A DNA stretch of 64,000 bases. It comes from Tretioscincus oriximinensis (lineage: Eukaryota > Chordata > Lepidosauria > Squamata > Gymnophthalmidae). Numbering within the stretch: the first letter of the stretch is position 1; each line of letters opens with the position of its first letter. This document shows positions 1 to 14,000 of this stretch, one piece after another. The DNA lies in assembly GCA_022410635.1 (NCBI GenBank), contig JAJVDF010000003.1, forward strand, positions 6,625,799 through 6,689,798, written 5' to 3'. The notes below the pieces were generated by a model that ran no database searches, was not told where the DNA came from, and saw nothing but the letters and a program-made list of their open reading frames with translations. The position numbers were made by a program, and so were the translations under genes.

Positions 1-233
1 CTGTATTCTAAACTTCCAGTGTTCTACATGTCAGGTTACCTGCTTTTAAGCAACTATAGTGAAACAGATAGCCAGGTGTATAGAACATTGAAAGTCTAGA
101 AGAGAATGCTGGGCTAGTTAGGAGCAGGAATGCCTCTGGGAGTGGATGGGAATGATTTCTGATTGTATGACTATTCTCTGAACATAAGCGTGAAAAAGCA
201 TGTCACATTCTTATCTACTTTTGTTCTGTCCAG

Positions 234-394
234 GCGCCTACGAGAACAGGACTGTTTTTGAGTCACTGGATATTGGGTGGCAGCTGCTTCGGATCTTCCC
301 CAAAGAGCTGCTGAAACGGATTCCTGAGAGCATTCTATCCGAATACTACCCACGGGAGGCCAAAGGGTCCCAGAGTTCAGACACAGCTCTCTGA
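234..394 (+). CDS. ATP6V1B1: ATP6V1B1, V-type proton ATPase subunit B1, last coding exon
   Basis: This exon encodes the C-terminal 52 residues of a V-ATPase B subunit. The B subunit is the non-catalytic nucleotide-binding subunit of the cytosolic V1 sector and helps drive ATP-powered proton pumping. The conserved block [17 protein letters not shown] is diagnostic of V-ATPase B. The protein ends in DTAL, the PDZ-binding tail known for the B1 (kidney, epididymis, inner ear) isoform and absent from B2, so the call is B1. The exon opens after a TTCTGTCCAG acceptor and enters in phase 1, so the first two bases complete a glycine codon. TGA is at 392-394. The rest of the gene lies left of the window, and bases 1-233 are its last intron. 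The exon looks intact. Confidence 0.95.
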
Positions 395-622
395 ACAATG
401 CTAGGAGCTTTCGGTGCCAAAATCACAAGGCAATCACAGGGTACAAACCACCATCTTCCTGCACATTTATGCACAACCAGGAGAGAAACCAAAGATGGGG
501 CAATGCGCAGATTTTCTCAAAATCTTCTGCATGACCTCAGTTTTCTTCTGCTTATCTGCATCTTCAGGAGGAGTCGCTTGGTTCTCTTTCCATTGCAGAG
601 ACAAAAAATATCCATGTGGTTT

Positions 623-628
623 AATAAA
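623..628 (+). terminator. ATP6V1B1: ATP6V1B1 polyadenylation signal (AATAAA)
   Basis: An AATAAA hexamer lies 229 bases after the ATP6V1B1 stop and is followed by an AT-rich stretch. It gives a 3' UTR of about 250 bases. It is the first canonical signal downstream of the stop. Confidence 0.7.
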
Positions 629-691
629 AGTGAATTTTTAAAATATCATTGTAGCAGAAGATTTATTTTTCTCTTCCTCTTTTTCTTCTAA

Positions 692-825
692 TTGTTGTTG
701 TTGGGTATCGTCAAGTTGTGGCCATTCCTAGTTGACTTGTACAGGCACTCCTGTGGAGGAACTGAGGATTGAACTAGCAACTCTCTGTTTTCTATGCACT
801 GTTTTCTACCACTGAGCTGAAGTTT
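692..825 (-). repeat. tRNA-derived SINE fragment
   Basis: On the minus strand an A-box-like AGCTCAGTGGTAGA is followed about 30 bases later by a B-box-like AGTTCAATCCT. This is the layout of a tRNA-derived SINE. The plus-strand left end carries a short TTG-repeat tail. Confidence 0.6.
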
Positions 826-835
826 TATATTAATA

Positions 836-1230
836 AATTGGAGCAGGTTCCAAGGANACTTACAAAGATAGTAAGTGGTCTGAAGAACCATTGAGGGACC
901 TAGGGACATTTAGTCTGCAAAAAGAGAAAAGGGGAGACCTGATAGCTGTTCACAAATATCTAAAGGGCTGTCACAGATCTGAGGAATCAGCTATGTTCTC
1001 ATTGGCACATGGAAGGACTAGAACCTAAACAATGAAACTGCAAGAGGGAAGATACAGATTAGGCATCAGAAATAACTTTCTTACAGTGAGGGTGATCAAT
1101 CAGTGAAATCGGTTGTGAGTTCTCCTTCAATGAAAGTCTTNAAACAGAGACTGGACACTCTTCTCTTTGGAATGTGGTAGTAAATCCTGCGTAGACCCTG
1201 ACTGTTCCATCCACTTTAGGATTTTATGAT
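836..1230 (+). mobile_element. CR1-type LINE fragment, 3' part
   Basis: Sense-strand remnant of the CR1 ORF2 end and 3' region, resembling the fragment at 55370-55760 (GGAGCA.GTTC start, GGGGAGACCTGATAGC-like block, then a 'gactggacac' block). It is old and contains single-base Ns. The gap from here to the first exon of the shootin-like gene at 1615 holds nothing else I recognise. Confidence 0.6.
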
Positions 1231-1614
1231 ATCCTGAACGTTTTTGCACAGATGATGCAAACATCTTTCTTTGACCCTTTTTGCCTTGGGGGGGACTTTT
1301 TAAATAGCTTTCATATTTATGCCAAAATGTGAGAGCAGCTCCTTGTACAATAGGTTTCTATAGCATATTTTTAGGGAACGTTTAGTCTTTGATTCTCAAA
1401 TTGACTTGAAGGAAAGATAACCTCAAAGTAGGCTGTGTCTGCACATGCAAGGGCAGAGAACGGCAGCAGTGCTCCCAACCCCCCTCAGTTCCTGGGGGCA
1501 GGCGGAAGGGCAGAAGTTTCAGTTCTTGTTTTTGCACAATCATGGGATAAAAACGGGGAGCCACAGAGCAGTGCACAAGCAGTAGCTATCAGGCAGCTGT
1601 CAGGCCGACAACAA

Positions 1615-1651
1615 ATGGAATCCATGGAGGATCAGCTCAGAGAACTTGTAG
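1615..1651 (+). CDS. shootin-1-like exon 1 (residues 1-13)
   Basis: Encodes MESMEDQLRELV and ends one base into codon 13 before GTAAGA. ATGs at 1615 and 1624 are both possible starts. The frame stays open back to 1435, so a longer N-terminus or an upstream exon is possible. Confidence 0.7.
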
Positions 1652-4600
1652 GTAAGAAAAGGAAAACTTTTTTTGAAACAGGCAGAAGTCTAGGGCAGAG
1701 GCACAAAGTGCTTATTGGTTAAACAGATGTGATCTCCCTTGCTGGAGAGACAGGCAGGATGTCTTTAAGGCAGTGTTTCCATCCCATGCTTTTAAACCAG
1801 CTTCAGTCCTTCAGAAATAAAGGTGGTTTAAAAGTGTATTTAGAACAGCATCTAAATGCCATTTGAAAACNGCAGAGAGCGGTTGAAGGTTTTGGCTTTG
1901 TCTTCTGGACTTTCACGGGCTCTGGCTGGATTCAACAGGGCTGCTCTCAAGTTTTTGTGTTTTTTAAATTCTCATTTATTATTGTAGAATCTTAGAGCTG
2001 GAAGGGGCCTTCAGGGTCATGGGATACAAATCTCTGTTCAATGCAGAATTCACAGGAATATACCAATCTCTGTTTGAAGACTTCCACTGACAGAGACCTC
2101 ACCACCTCCAGTGAACATCTAGTCCACTGGTTCATCACCCTTATGTGCTAGAAAGTTCTTTCTATATCTGGTCTTTATTTCCTCCCTTGCACTTTCATCC
2201 CATGGCTTCCAGTTTTCATGTGCCAACGAGTACAGTGCCGATCCTTTTGCTTTCTGGCAGTTCTTCAGGCAATTTGTAGGCAATTATCATGTCTCCTCTT
2301 CAGCAGGCTTTAACCCTGGTCGGTTCCTCTTAGGATATGGTTTCATTCTACATATTTGTATCCCGTCTTTCATAAATGGTCCCAGCTCAGGATATAACAC
2401 TCATCAAAACGTAAAGCAATAATAAAATCACGGCAGCATTCTTAAATTTAAAGGCACTTTGAAAATACAAATATCAAAACTCTTTGCACAACTTAGCACA
2501 GTGGGGCTGTTATTTGCACTTTGAACAGAAGACCTGAAACTCAACATGAGCAGCAATATTTACTCTCTGAAGGCTGTTATCTAGATAATAGGCAAATGAC
2601 TCTTTCTGGACATGTTCAGACAGAAGCACCTGCTGAAGGTGATTTGGATTAGGTTTCTGCAAGCAGCACTGAAAATGGTTCGGAAGCTGCATCTGTTGCT
2701 GTATGCAGCTACTAGACTGCCATCTGCCATGACTGTCTAGGCACAAATCNTGCATGTTTTAAAAGAGCTGCATTTATTGCAAATAAGACTAATTTATAAG
2801 GCCTAAAGGAACAACTTTCATATTGACCTGCCCATGCCGATGCCCTATAATATGAGGGAGAGGTCCTCCTGGCTGTTCCATCACTCTCTTTGGTAAGGAA
2901 GCTGAGAAGCCAAGATTGGGAAGAGAGAGGAGAAGGTAGAGATAACAGGGGGAAAACTGGAGGGTGTTAGATGAGGAACAGGAGGAACAGGAGATAGGAG
3001 GAGGAAAGAGGGGGGAGGGGAAGAGGTACACAGGCAGAAGAAAGATGGGGGGGGGGAATAAGAGCCTGCAAGCAACCCATAGCATTGAACACTGGCAATG
3101 GGTTATTCCACTAGTACAAACATAAAAAGAATCCTACCTCATATCTTCATCTCACATCTTGCAACACCTTCCTAGCATACTCACCACTGATTGGGTGTCA
3201 CCTGTCCAGACCCTGCTTGGTCATTTGCTAACAGCACTCGTTCCCATACTGCAATTAGCAACATTTCCATCCTTTGTTTTCTCTCAATGTGTCTGAACTA
3301 AAGATTCCATTTGTCTTACGATTTCCATCCTCTGTCTTCTCTCGGTGTGCCTCAACTGAAGTGTTGCCATTGGTTTTATGTTTCGTAGAGATAATTGTTT
3401 TAGTGTGGGTCTAGCAAATCTAGCAAAGGAGTCTCATAGATTCCTGTAAGATCCCTTCCCTAGATTCATTGGTCTTAGGATTTCTGATGTGAGGCAGGAC
3501 ACATGCACGGGTAAATGAAATAGCTCAAACAGAGGGGAACTAGTAGCTGACCAGTACCTTCTTGGATAGGAAACTGGAGGCAGCTTCCACCCAGGCCAGT
3601 TCTGGATAAAGACCATCCCATTCTCTAGGGCAAGTCAGGACCAACAGGTCACTCCTCCCACCACAGACACATAAAAGCAAGGATTACCATAAAAAAGCCA
3701 AGNTAAAACTTTGTACCTTTAATGGCAATAAAAAAGAAGACTTTTCACCAGGTGCAGCTTATGATTCCAGCAGCATCTAGGGGCAGATCGCTATTTCACA
3801 CCCATTAAAAGCATACANCGCTATCCCAGATTTTATCAGCTAGGGTTACCATATGCCACGGAATTTGCGGACAATCTGTGATTTTACAGTGCATGAATAA
3901 TCTGGGTCAAAAATCTGTTATTTTTACGATGACACTGATACCCCAGTATATGTAGATGGGGGGCCTGCTATTCCAAGATATAGATCAGAATAGGGTTCAG
4001 AGCCAGACCTTACCGTGGTAGCACCAGGTAGGCTCAGAGGCTGGAAAGGAAGGCGCATGCGCAGTATGTGCTCTTCTGGCTTCGAAGGACATCGGCGCCC
4101 TTCTCTTGGGTGGCTACAGAAGCCTGACAGGAAAAAAGTTTATGTTCTCCACATGATAACTCTGCATGCTAGTGTAAACTATGGCAGGGCCTAGCATAGT
4201 CTACACTGGCCTGGGAATGGTCACGCGTTGGTAGGAATTGTGTCCTGGTTTGGGACTCTTAGATTATGGCAACCCTAACGCTAACATAGGCAGTTGTATC
4301 TGTCTGTCTGTTGAAGTAACCTTTCTATGAAAGCTCCTGCCGCCTACCTTTTTCTTGTTAGTCTCTAAAGTGCCCTGAGATCCCTTCTAGATTCCTTTGC
4401 AATTACTTTTAGGCGGGTTCTCTTTGTGGGGAGAAATCTCCACTTGAGTGATAAAAGTTGTTATTTGGGAAACACCAAAGTAGCAAGTTTATAGTGTTGG
4501 TATCAGACACATTTACCTGGTTGTGTAGCAAGGAAGGCACTTGCTTGGGAAAAGTCTATTGGCTGCTGTTGGCATATGGCTTTACACTCACAAATGTTTT

Positions 4601-4915
4601 ATGGCAGTTCTTATATATTCCTTCATAGCCGTTTTGGAATCAGACAGCGGCTCACATACAGATGATGCTGAAGATGACAAGGTATGTGGATTTTCTTGAT
4701 GCTCAACAATTCATTCCAGTGGATTCTCCTATTTTTATTGCATTCCACTTTATACATANCTTAGAGTGAATCTGCTTGGTGGGGAATAAATATTTACAGG
4801 AGTTTTTTGTATGTTGTATGTTACATTGATTGTTTATGTTTTCCTTTGTGAAACCCTTTGGAAAAAAGGGCATTATAAATAAACTTTTTATTTTTTATTT
4901 ATTTATTTATTTTTA

Positions 4916-5004
<89 letters not shown>

Positions 5005-8000
5005 TTATTATTATTATTATTATTATTATATCTATTAATTAATTAATTATTAATGGCTGGCCAGGAATATGAGACCAGTCTAAAACAGTGAGTGTTGACT
5101 TCATGGCAGCCCATCATAAATGCCTGAGCAAAGACTTTCCTACTTTCTACTCCTGGTGTTCTGGGTCAGCCCTATTGACATGGAGAACTGGAAGTGAAAT
5201 TTTCCCATGGTTTTTCTTCCTTCCTCCCCACAGCTTCCTTTTCTGGATTGCATGTCTGCTTGCATCCTAAGCTCTTCGGTGAGGTCTTCTCAAGGATCCC
5301 ACCATGTTCAGTTGCCAAAGGGATGTGGGTCTGTGGGAGGGNCTTCTCTGTGGTAACATCCCCTAAGCTCTGGAGTGGTCTCCCCTTTAGATGCCCAATT
5401 AAAACACACCTATTCTCTCCTTTCACAAGTACTGTCAGCATTTTAANTGTTTTATTTTGGTTGCTTTTATGATTATTTTGCTGTGATCCACCCTGAGACC
5501 CTTGGGAGTGGAATATAAATATACAAACATAAATAAATGATTTGCAATGTTTGATTATCTCAAAATGTCTCTAACCAGTTTCCTAAATATGACCATTTTC
5601 ACAATTCTGCATTACTCCATGATTCATAGACCACCAAACTTTAGCAATGTATGAGCGATGACAGCATTTATGGGCCTTAATGCATAAACCTGATTCACAT
5701 CGGCAGTTCACATCATCTACATAGGATTTGTGTAGGGTTCCACATAAAATGTTTATATCTTTAATGGCTGTAGAGGAATGGACATTTCACCAAGTGCATC
5801 ACTTTTGCTCACTCATTAAAGATCAGATTCATACAAAGAACTCTCTAATCTGGAATAACTGTAGGCCACAGGAATTCATACTACATGGCTACAAGAGGCC
5901 TGTGTTGAATCTGCGTTATAATCCATATGTTGTTTTGGTTCTAAAGCTTTAGCACAGTAAAGGCCAATGGAAACATCCTTGGCTGCCATCCTTCTCATGA
6001 CAAATGCCTATTTCTTTTTTTCTCACAGGAGCCTCTTGTTAAAGAAACAGATAAGACCAATAACACAATAATAAGTGAATATGAGCAGGGTAAGTTCACA
6101 CACCCAAATCACATTTTCCAGTCATAAGAGATGTTGATGTAATGTTTTATGGACATTTCTAGACTCCTGGTTTAAGTTTTAAAAGACCTAAAACAACCCC
6201 ATACATAAGAAAATGGTTGGCATTTTTGATTCTTTGCTCCAATATGACATTGCCTTGAGAGCCAGTTTGGTGTAGTGGTTAGAGTGTTGGACTCTTATCT
6301 GGTAGTCTCCCGGTTCGATTCCCCACTGGATTCCCCATGAAAGCCAGCTGGGTGACCCTGGGGCAGTCACAGTTCTTTAGAACTCTCTCAGTCCCTCCTA
6401 CTTCACAGGGTGTCTGTTGTAGAGAAAGCAACAAAAAGCTATGTGCACCACCCTTTGGTTGGCCGCCCTGAGACCTTTGGGTATAGGGTGGGATATAAGT
6501 ACAAATAAATAAATAAATAGTAAGTTAAATGTTTATCCAGCGAAGGGTTTCATAGCTCTTTAGAAACAAACAAGAGAAAGGGGAGACAGCATGAGTTTTC
6601 ATAGACGAGGCTATGTCTTCAGATGCATAGATAGATGGATGGACAGATCAATAGATAGATGGTTGATAATGAGAAAACAGATTAAACTCATTCTTTAGAA
6701 CTGAAGAAAGCAGAAAAATAGATTATGACCATAGAGAAATAAGGGTGGCTTTCTTGCCCTTGAACTCTAGGAGAAAAGGGACCCAGCAGCAAAATTATCT
6801 TGGTCTTCTGATACCCACAGCAATATGCTGAAAGATCATGTCCTTAAATACAACATTTCTTGGTCTCACCCACAGCTTCTCATGCTTTGCTGGCAGAGCT
6901 GTCTGCACTGGAGACTGAATATGAAATTGAGAAGTCGTGCCGAGAGCAGGCAGAAGCTTATGCAGCCCAGGTAAGCTTGGGGCAAGCAGATAATTTGTAG
7001 CCAAGGAATGGACAACAGCTAGGAATACACAAAAGCAATTTAGGATGATTGAAGCAGTCCCTTCCTATCACCAGCTTCCTGGCCTTTTATAACTCTGGAA
7101 ACTATGAAATTTTAACTGAGGTGGCTATTCTAAAAGCGGACTCAAAGTAGATTCAAACTTGGATGTTACCATAGGTCACATTTTAACCCCACTTCAGATC
7201 ATTTTGGAGGGAGTGGGAGGCAGGAGGAAAAGAGGCATGGGATAAAGGGGATAGAGAGAAGGAGGCAAGAGGTCCAGGGAAGGTTGAATACTCTGTTCCC
7301 TAGGTGGTGGTCTCAGAGTAGCCACGGGCTCCACCCTCTGAATGGACAAGGCAAGTGTGTGCACATGTATGTGAGAGGTTGCGCAGATACAGAAGGGTGG
7401 AGAAGGGACCATTCTGACTCTCCTTTCAGTGCAAGATATCCTGNTGTTCCAGCAGAGTCCCTGCTGAGGTGAGAGGGGATCTCACTCCCTTGCTGCATAG
7501 CAAGGATTGAATTGCTGTCCATCCTGGTTCTCTCACAGTAAAAATGTAGTGAAACTGGATTAAAAATTTGGGCAAGGTTTCGTACAGATTGTGCCCACAT
7601 TATTTCATGCAAAAGTGACTCTTCTGAGTGAGGGAAATGGTGAAAGGAACAGTCTGCTACATTGGTGATGTAAAGGTGCACTGGAACCAGNTTAGAGGTT
7701 TGGAGAAGGGTTCTTTCACAGTAAATCTAGATTGAAAATATATTTTTCTTAAGTTAATCACTTTTTTNAAAAAATGTATACATGCAAAACGATCTGTATT
7801 TATTCACAGAATTCCATGGACAAACCTAAATTTTAATGAAGTTTCAGTCCCCTTTCAGAGTGACAGAACCCATCAGCAGAGTGTTTTCTTTTGTGCTTCC
7901 AAATTATCTGGTGCAAAAGTGAGGGAAATGCTGTCTGCTCCGGGAGCCTAAAATATGCCCAGAACCATTGATGCATCCACACACTGTTTTCTTCACGCTT

Positions 8001-11000
8001 TCTTTACACTAAGATGGCATAGTTGCCATATGATTCAGCAGCACATGTGTGATTATAGCACAAGGAAAGAATGAATAAATAGTATATGCACTTTTTTAAA
8101 AAATGAAGAAAAGCAGCTTTCATAGCAATTTCCCCTCCAATGTAGAGCAATATATTGCATGGTTTCGTTTTGACTGCTGCATCATCACATGAGTCTCTGG
8201 TAGCTAAAGATCTAATAGCTTGTCATGATTTCACAAAAATGATTTCTTTATTCAGCTCATCACCAGCAACAACTAAATTAAATCCAGAGTTCCAAAACAG
8301 ACCAGGACAGCAGGGTGGACAGGGCCATCTCCCTAGTAAAACTATTTATAGTATTTACAGGTTAACAACCAATTTACATTTTCCCTCCAGGATCAAACAT
8401 ATACCTGGCAAAATGCAAAACCCAGCAGTTTCNCTCCAAAACCCCAGACAACTGCTACTGAGATCACTCACAAGACACACAGACATAAAGGTCTATTCTA
8501 ATAAATAATCCCTATATATTCATGTCAAGGGATATTCCCTGTTCCAAAAAAGCGTGATTGGTGCACCACATTGGTGAAAGCCCCAGATGTAGATCACCAG
8601 ATGCCGGTGACACAAGTAATGTCACTGTGTGTTCATCACACTCCTGCCCCAAGTCTTCCAGCCAGCAGAATGATCATCACATAGTCAAGTTATTACATGA
8701 TTGTTATTTTCACCACAACAAGTGGGTGCGTCTGGATGCACCCTATATCTTATTATAGCTTAACATTAAGTAAAGGTGCAAATTTACAAAATTCACATTT
8801 AGCAAACCAACCTAAGAATCTAAATCTGTGCTGTTTTTGAATTTTGCAGTGGGTGGATTTAAAAAAAAAGATGCACATGCAGGAAGATGTAGTAAAGTGT
8901 AGATCTACATTGCAGACAGGAAATCTTGAGTATAGCAGTATGGGAAGGGGCAGGCAAAACATCTCCTGGAATCCTTGGAGGGTTACCATCTGTTTCTGAA
9001 GCCAATGTTGGCTTAGAAGACACAATGAAAGTCGATTCAACTTCAGATTACTGCCTTGTTCCATTTTGATTTACAGCTGAGTCCCTTATCAGCTTATGGG
9101 CAGAAGAGTTAGGACAGACAAGAGAAACTGTTTTTTCACCTAGTNTCATTGGTCTATGGAATTTACTATATCTCCAGAAGCTTGAGCAGTTTTAGGATTC
9201 CTGGAATGCCAGGGAGTCGAGAACAACTGAAGGTTTTGCATTCTTCTTCTCCTTGAGAAGCCTTTGTGCAATTGGTGGGTCACTGGACAGAATGCTGAAC
9301 TAGAAGGGTTGTGGCCCCATTCAACAGGGCTCCTCTTAGGATTTTTATGTGTCCCAGGTATCCAGATGCGCCCAGTTTTATTTTTGCTGTCTTTCTCCCT
9401 TCTTCCAGATGAACAATGAGAATAAGGAACTGAAGCGGATTAGTGCAGTTTTGCTTCCCATGCTNGGACACCACCCAGAACAAAATCTCAACTTGGACAG
9501 TGTGGAAGGTATCAACAAAGAAGCAGAAGCAGATCCATTATGCAACTACCTACAGCAGATCAAAGGTGCATCCATTGATAACCCATCTGCCCTTGAAGGA
9601 GCCACAGAGATTTATTTATTTATTTTGTTTCCCACCTTTCATTCAAAGATTTAGAGTTGGTCTAAAGTATATTTAGAATATTCAAAATATAAACATAATG
9701 ACCACGATGAGCCCAGTGAGAAGAATGCGAATCTAGTTGCTAATCACTGGGTTCATTGGCTTGGGCTTAAGCCTAAGAATGTAAGAGTAGCCTTGCTTTA
9801 TCAAACAGCAGCCCATCTACACCAGCATCTCATGGATCTAAATGCTGTCGCAGTGCACAGAAATCGGTCATATTCTCCCTTGTACAAGAAGGGCTAGAAC
9901 AGTCAGTGAAATGGATTGTCACCAGACATGGTGAGTTCTTCTTCAGTGGAAGTCTTCAAATAGAAATTGGACTGGTATTTATCAAGGGTGCTTTAGTGGA
10001 TCTTACATTGAGCAGAAGTTGAACTCAGTTCCTCTGGACTGGAGGTCCCAACTCTATGAATCTATTAGATGGTCTTAAGGTGAAAACTCTGTTGACAGGG
10101 AAACAAGTATGGGTTTCTGTGGTGCATGAAGGGAAAAATCTGGAAATCTCACTATTTTGGAAGCAGCATATCCTACAGAAAAGAAGCTCATTTTTCTAAT
10201 CATCTTTCCCTTTTCCTTCTATTAAGACCTTCAAGAAAATGTTTCCCAACTGCTAGGTGAGAAGAAGGAGCTCACAATGCAAGTGGCAGAGCTTCAGAAA
10301 AGTGTCCATCAGCTCCTAGAAGAGGTAAGTAAAGTCAGAATTACTGTACCTGAACACCTATTCAGGAATAGCACAGTGGAGTAGCTAGACTCGTGGGGGC
10401 TCCGGGGNAGATAAATGAAGTGAGGCCCGAGAAGCCTGGAAAATTACATTTTTAAATGTTTATTTTAAAAATGATGGAACCCCTTTTTATGAACAGAAAA
10501 TCTTTTCTAGATTTTTTTAAAATGGCCATTTTTCTTTCTGCCAAAGGTGAAAGAGGAGCGCTTGGAGAAGCAGTCACTTCAGATTTTAATGGAGCAGAAT
10601 CAGAGACGTTTAAAGAGGGTTGAACAAGGTGAGTTAACATTATTCTGTTCTTCCTCACCTTTGGGTTTGTTTGTTTTTTGCAGAGCAAATAAGCTCAATT
10701 TTTGGAGAAGTGCTGAGAGTTTGGTGCACTTCTGTGGCTGCTAGGGAGAGATGAAGGGGATAGAAGTACTACCTGCCATCTCCGAGGTCTTGGGCTTTCT
10801 GGCCCACTAACCTTGCACCTGAGACTAGGCAAGGATAGGTAATGTGGCAAGAAAAAAGGAGGAGGAGGATTTGTTTGTTATACCCTGACCTTCTCGCCCC
10901 AAGGGACTCAGAGCGGCTTATTTCTATCTCTTCTCCCACCCCACCACCCACATTGTGGAAGTACCAATTTATCTACTTGCAAAATTCCTTGTCAGCTGAA

Positions 11001-14000
11001 TCTAGGGCCAATATACAGGGCTCTCACCCCTCTCCACAGCTGCCACAGGACTTTGAAACCCAGCCACCTCTCTGTTGAAATACATTTTCTTAACCTGTGC
11101 CACTGTGCCTCTTTAATAAGGACATAAGAGGAGTCTGCTGAATGGGGTTACAGTTCATCTAGTCCAACAGTCAGCCTCATTCAATGACCCACCAATTGCA
11201 CCTGATCATGTCAAGCAGGAGGAGGCTCTCGAATGCCTGCAAATGCTTTTCCAGGAATCCTGGCTGTTGCTCCATTCCGGATTCAGGATCAATTGTCTGC
11301 CCTAGTATCGATTGTCATTATACAGCCCATCTGAACACACCAATCATTGCAAACCTCTCCAATGAGAGGTCTTATGAGAGATGTTGTGAAGAACTGAAAT
11401 CTGATCTTTTTGTGCTTAATTTCATAGAAGTTAGAAGATACCTAGGGCCATGCTTGGTGCAGGGTTCACTAAACCATCCTAGATAGATTCCTGTCCAGCC
11501 TCTATTTGGAGAATTCATCTTTACTGTGAAGTTGTTTTTGATATCTAATCTGTATTTCCTCCCTTGCAGTTTCATCCCTTTGCTTCTAGTCCTTTCATGT
11601 GTCAATGAGAACAAGGCTGATCCCTCTGCTCTGTGATGGGCCTTCAGATATTTGTAGACAGCTATCAGGTCTCCTTGGTCCTCTTTTGTAGGCTACACAT
11701 CCCCAGATGGTTCAACATTCCTCATAGGGCATGGTTTGCAGACCACTCAACATCTTTGTAGCTTTTCTTTAAACTTGCTTCAGTTTATCAATGTCATTTT
11801 TAAATTGGGGTGTCCAGAACACAGAACCCTAAGTGGGGTGTGACCAAGGTCTAGATTCTGTGCTTCTCCTATTATATATCCAAGAATTGTGTGTTTGTCT
11901 TTTTTTGCAGCTACTTCACACTTTTGACTTGAATTTAGTCTGTGATCTACCACATTCTNCTCACATGTGCTGATCTTTTAGTCTATGATTGCATTAGCTC
12001 TGTATCCTTCCATCTGTTCCGTTGTGTCTGCAATGCAATGTGTGGTCTATGACAGATGTCTCCATGTCCTCTGTCTAGCATCCTGGCTGGTTACTGAAGA
12101 ATACAACCGAATGTCTCAGCAGCTGGATCTAGAAGAGGAGCTGAGGCAGCAGGCAGAGACTTTTGCCCATCAGGTAGGAATTTCAGGAAGAGCACAAGTG
12201 TCTGGGTCTTTTCAGGTTTCCCAAAGGAAAATATTCAGGAAAACTTCAAATTCCTAGAACTAGTCTCCATAAAAAAAAACTGCTCCATAAAGACTCCCCA
12301 AGTGTAAAGTCAGTTCAAACTTTAAACTGAAAGAATAATCTTAGAAAATTCTGGTTTAGCTCAAGATGAAGGAAAGAAAAGGGAGAACAGAATCTTGTAC
12401 ATGGATCCCCTGAAGCTAAAATGAATTTGGAATTAGTAATTCAGACACAGCCTCATTGACAATACATTTGATAGAGCCATTAACCGCAGACATGTGCAGG
12501 AACATTTTTTGTGTTAGGTTNGATCAAACCAAGCAGGAGCTAATTCAATGGGATTTTGAACTTTTTTTCCTTCAAACAGAAGAATGCTAGTGTATGAAGT
12601 TTGTTTCAAACAATCTTACTTTGTAAGTAGGTTATGATCTCTAGGTTTGCTTGAACAACTCTTGATAAAGTCTCAATTAAAACTTTGTTTTCAAACTCAC
12701 ACAAATTTTTCATATGCCTCTGATTTGAGCCAATTTAAACCTGAACCAAAGCCATGTTAGTCTGGGTCCAGACTTACAAAATGGAAGGCGGCATGAGTTT
12801 TCATAGACAAGGTTACTTCTTTAGACAGGTAGATGAATGAATGGATGGATGGATAAATATTCTAGAAACTGGGGTCTCATAGAACTTTAGAGACTATCAA
12901 GAAAAAGAGAGACAGCAGGCACTTTCATAGACAAAAGTACTGCTGTCTTTTCCCTAGAAGTAAATTTCAAAGAACTAGCCGTGTTAGTCTCAATCCAGAA
13001 AATCTAGTAAGGTTTTGTAGTACTTTAGACACTAACACACATAAAAAAAATAGAAATAGAAGTGAACAAAAGCTCATACCACTTATTCTATTTCTTGTTA
13101 GTCTCTAAAGTGTCATGAGACCCCGCTTACTACCTTTACCCTATTAAACTCTAAAGTGTAATGAGAACCCCAGCTATACGTGATCCAGTTAATCACTTAT
13201 CTAGCTGCCCATTTTAATGCCCCGTCCCCACTGAGCCTTCTTCTTGGCTATATCTCAGAATAGGAATGTGCCATCTACATGCTAGTATAGGCTATGACAG
13301 GCCCCGAATGGGGCCTGCCACAGCCTACACTGGCATGTGGATGACCAAGCTCTGTACCGAGATATAACCCAGAATAAGGCTCACTGGGGACAGAGACAGA
13401 CAACTGATTTGAAGCTGTGACCTTGCAACTACAGTTCTGGCCCCTGATCTGCTTTCCTCTCCCTGTATGCCCTAGATGCTAATAAAGCAGAAGGAGGCCA
13501 ACCGACAGAGCAAGATGTTGTTGCAGAACCTTGAGCCTGATGCCCAGCTTTTACAGGCTTTGGATGAAGTGGCCATGATGAACCGGACACTTGAAGAAGC
13601 CAAGCAGGAACACCAAAGTAAGGTGAGTCTCTGAATTTCTGTGCCCAGGCACCTTAACCATGAAAAGATGGTTACATCCCGGGGGGGGGGGNNNNNNNNN
13701 NNNNNNNNNNNNNNNNNNNNNNNNNNNNNNNNNNNNNNNNNNNNNNNNNNNNNNNNNNNNNGGGGGGGGAATTGCAGTCGCATCTCCAGAAAAAGTAATG
13801 GTGTGTTTGTACCTTGGCCATATACATAGACCTACCACACAAAAAATGGGACTAGAATCTTGCAGTTTTAATGGATGTAGAAAAGGTACAGTTCCTATGA
13901 TCATTCTTGTCACTCTTTTTTGAACCTTTTCCAGTTCCATAATATCTCTTCTGAGGTGTGATGTCCAGGACCAGGGTCATATTTAGTCAAAATATAGATA

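Noticed and set aside
4830..5042. ORF with a long tyrosine run
   Set aside because: Translation of the (ATT)n microsatellite.
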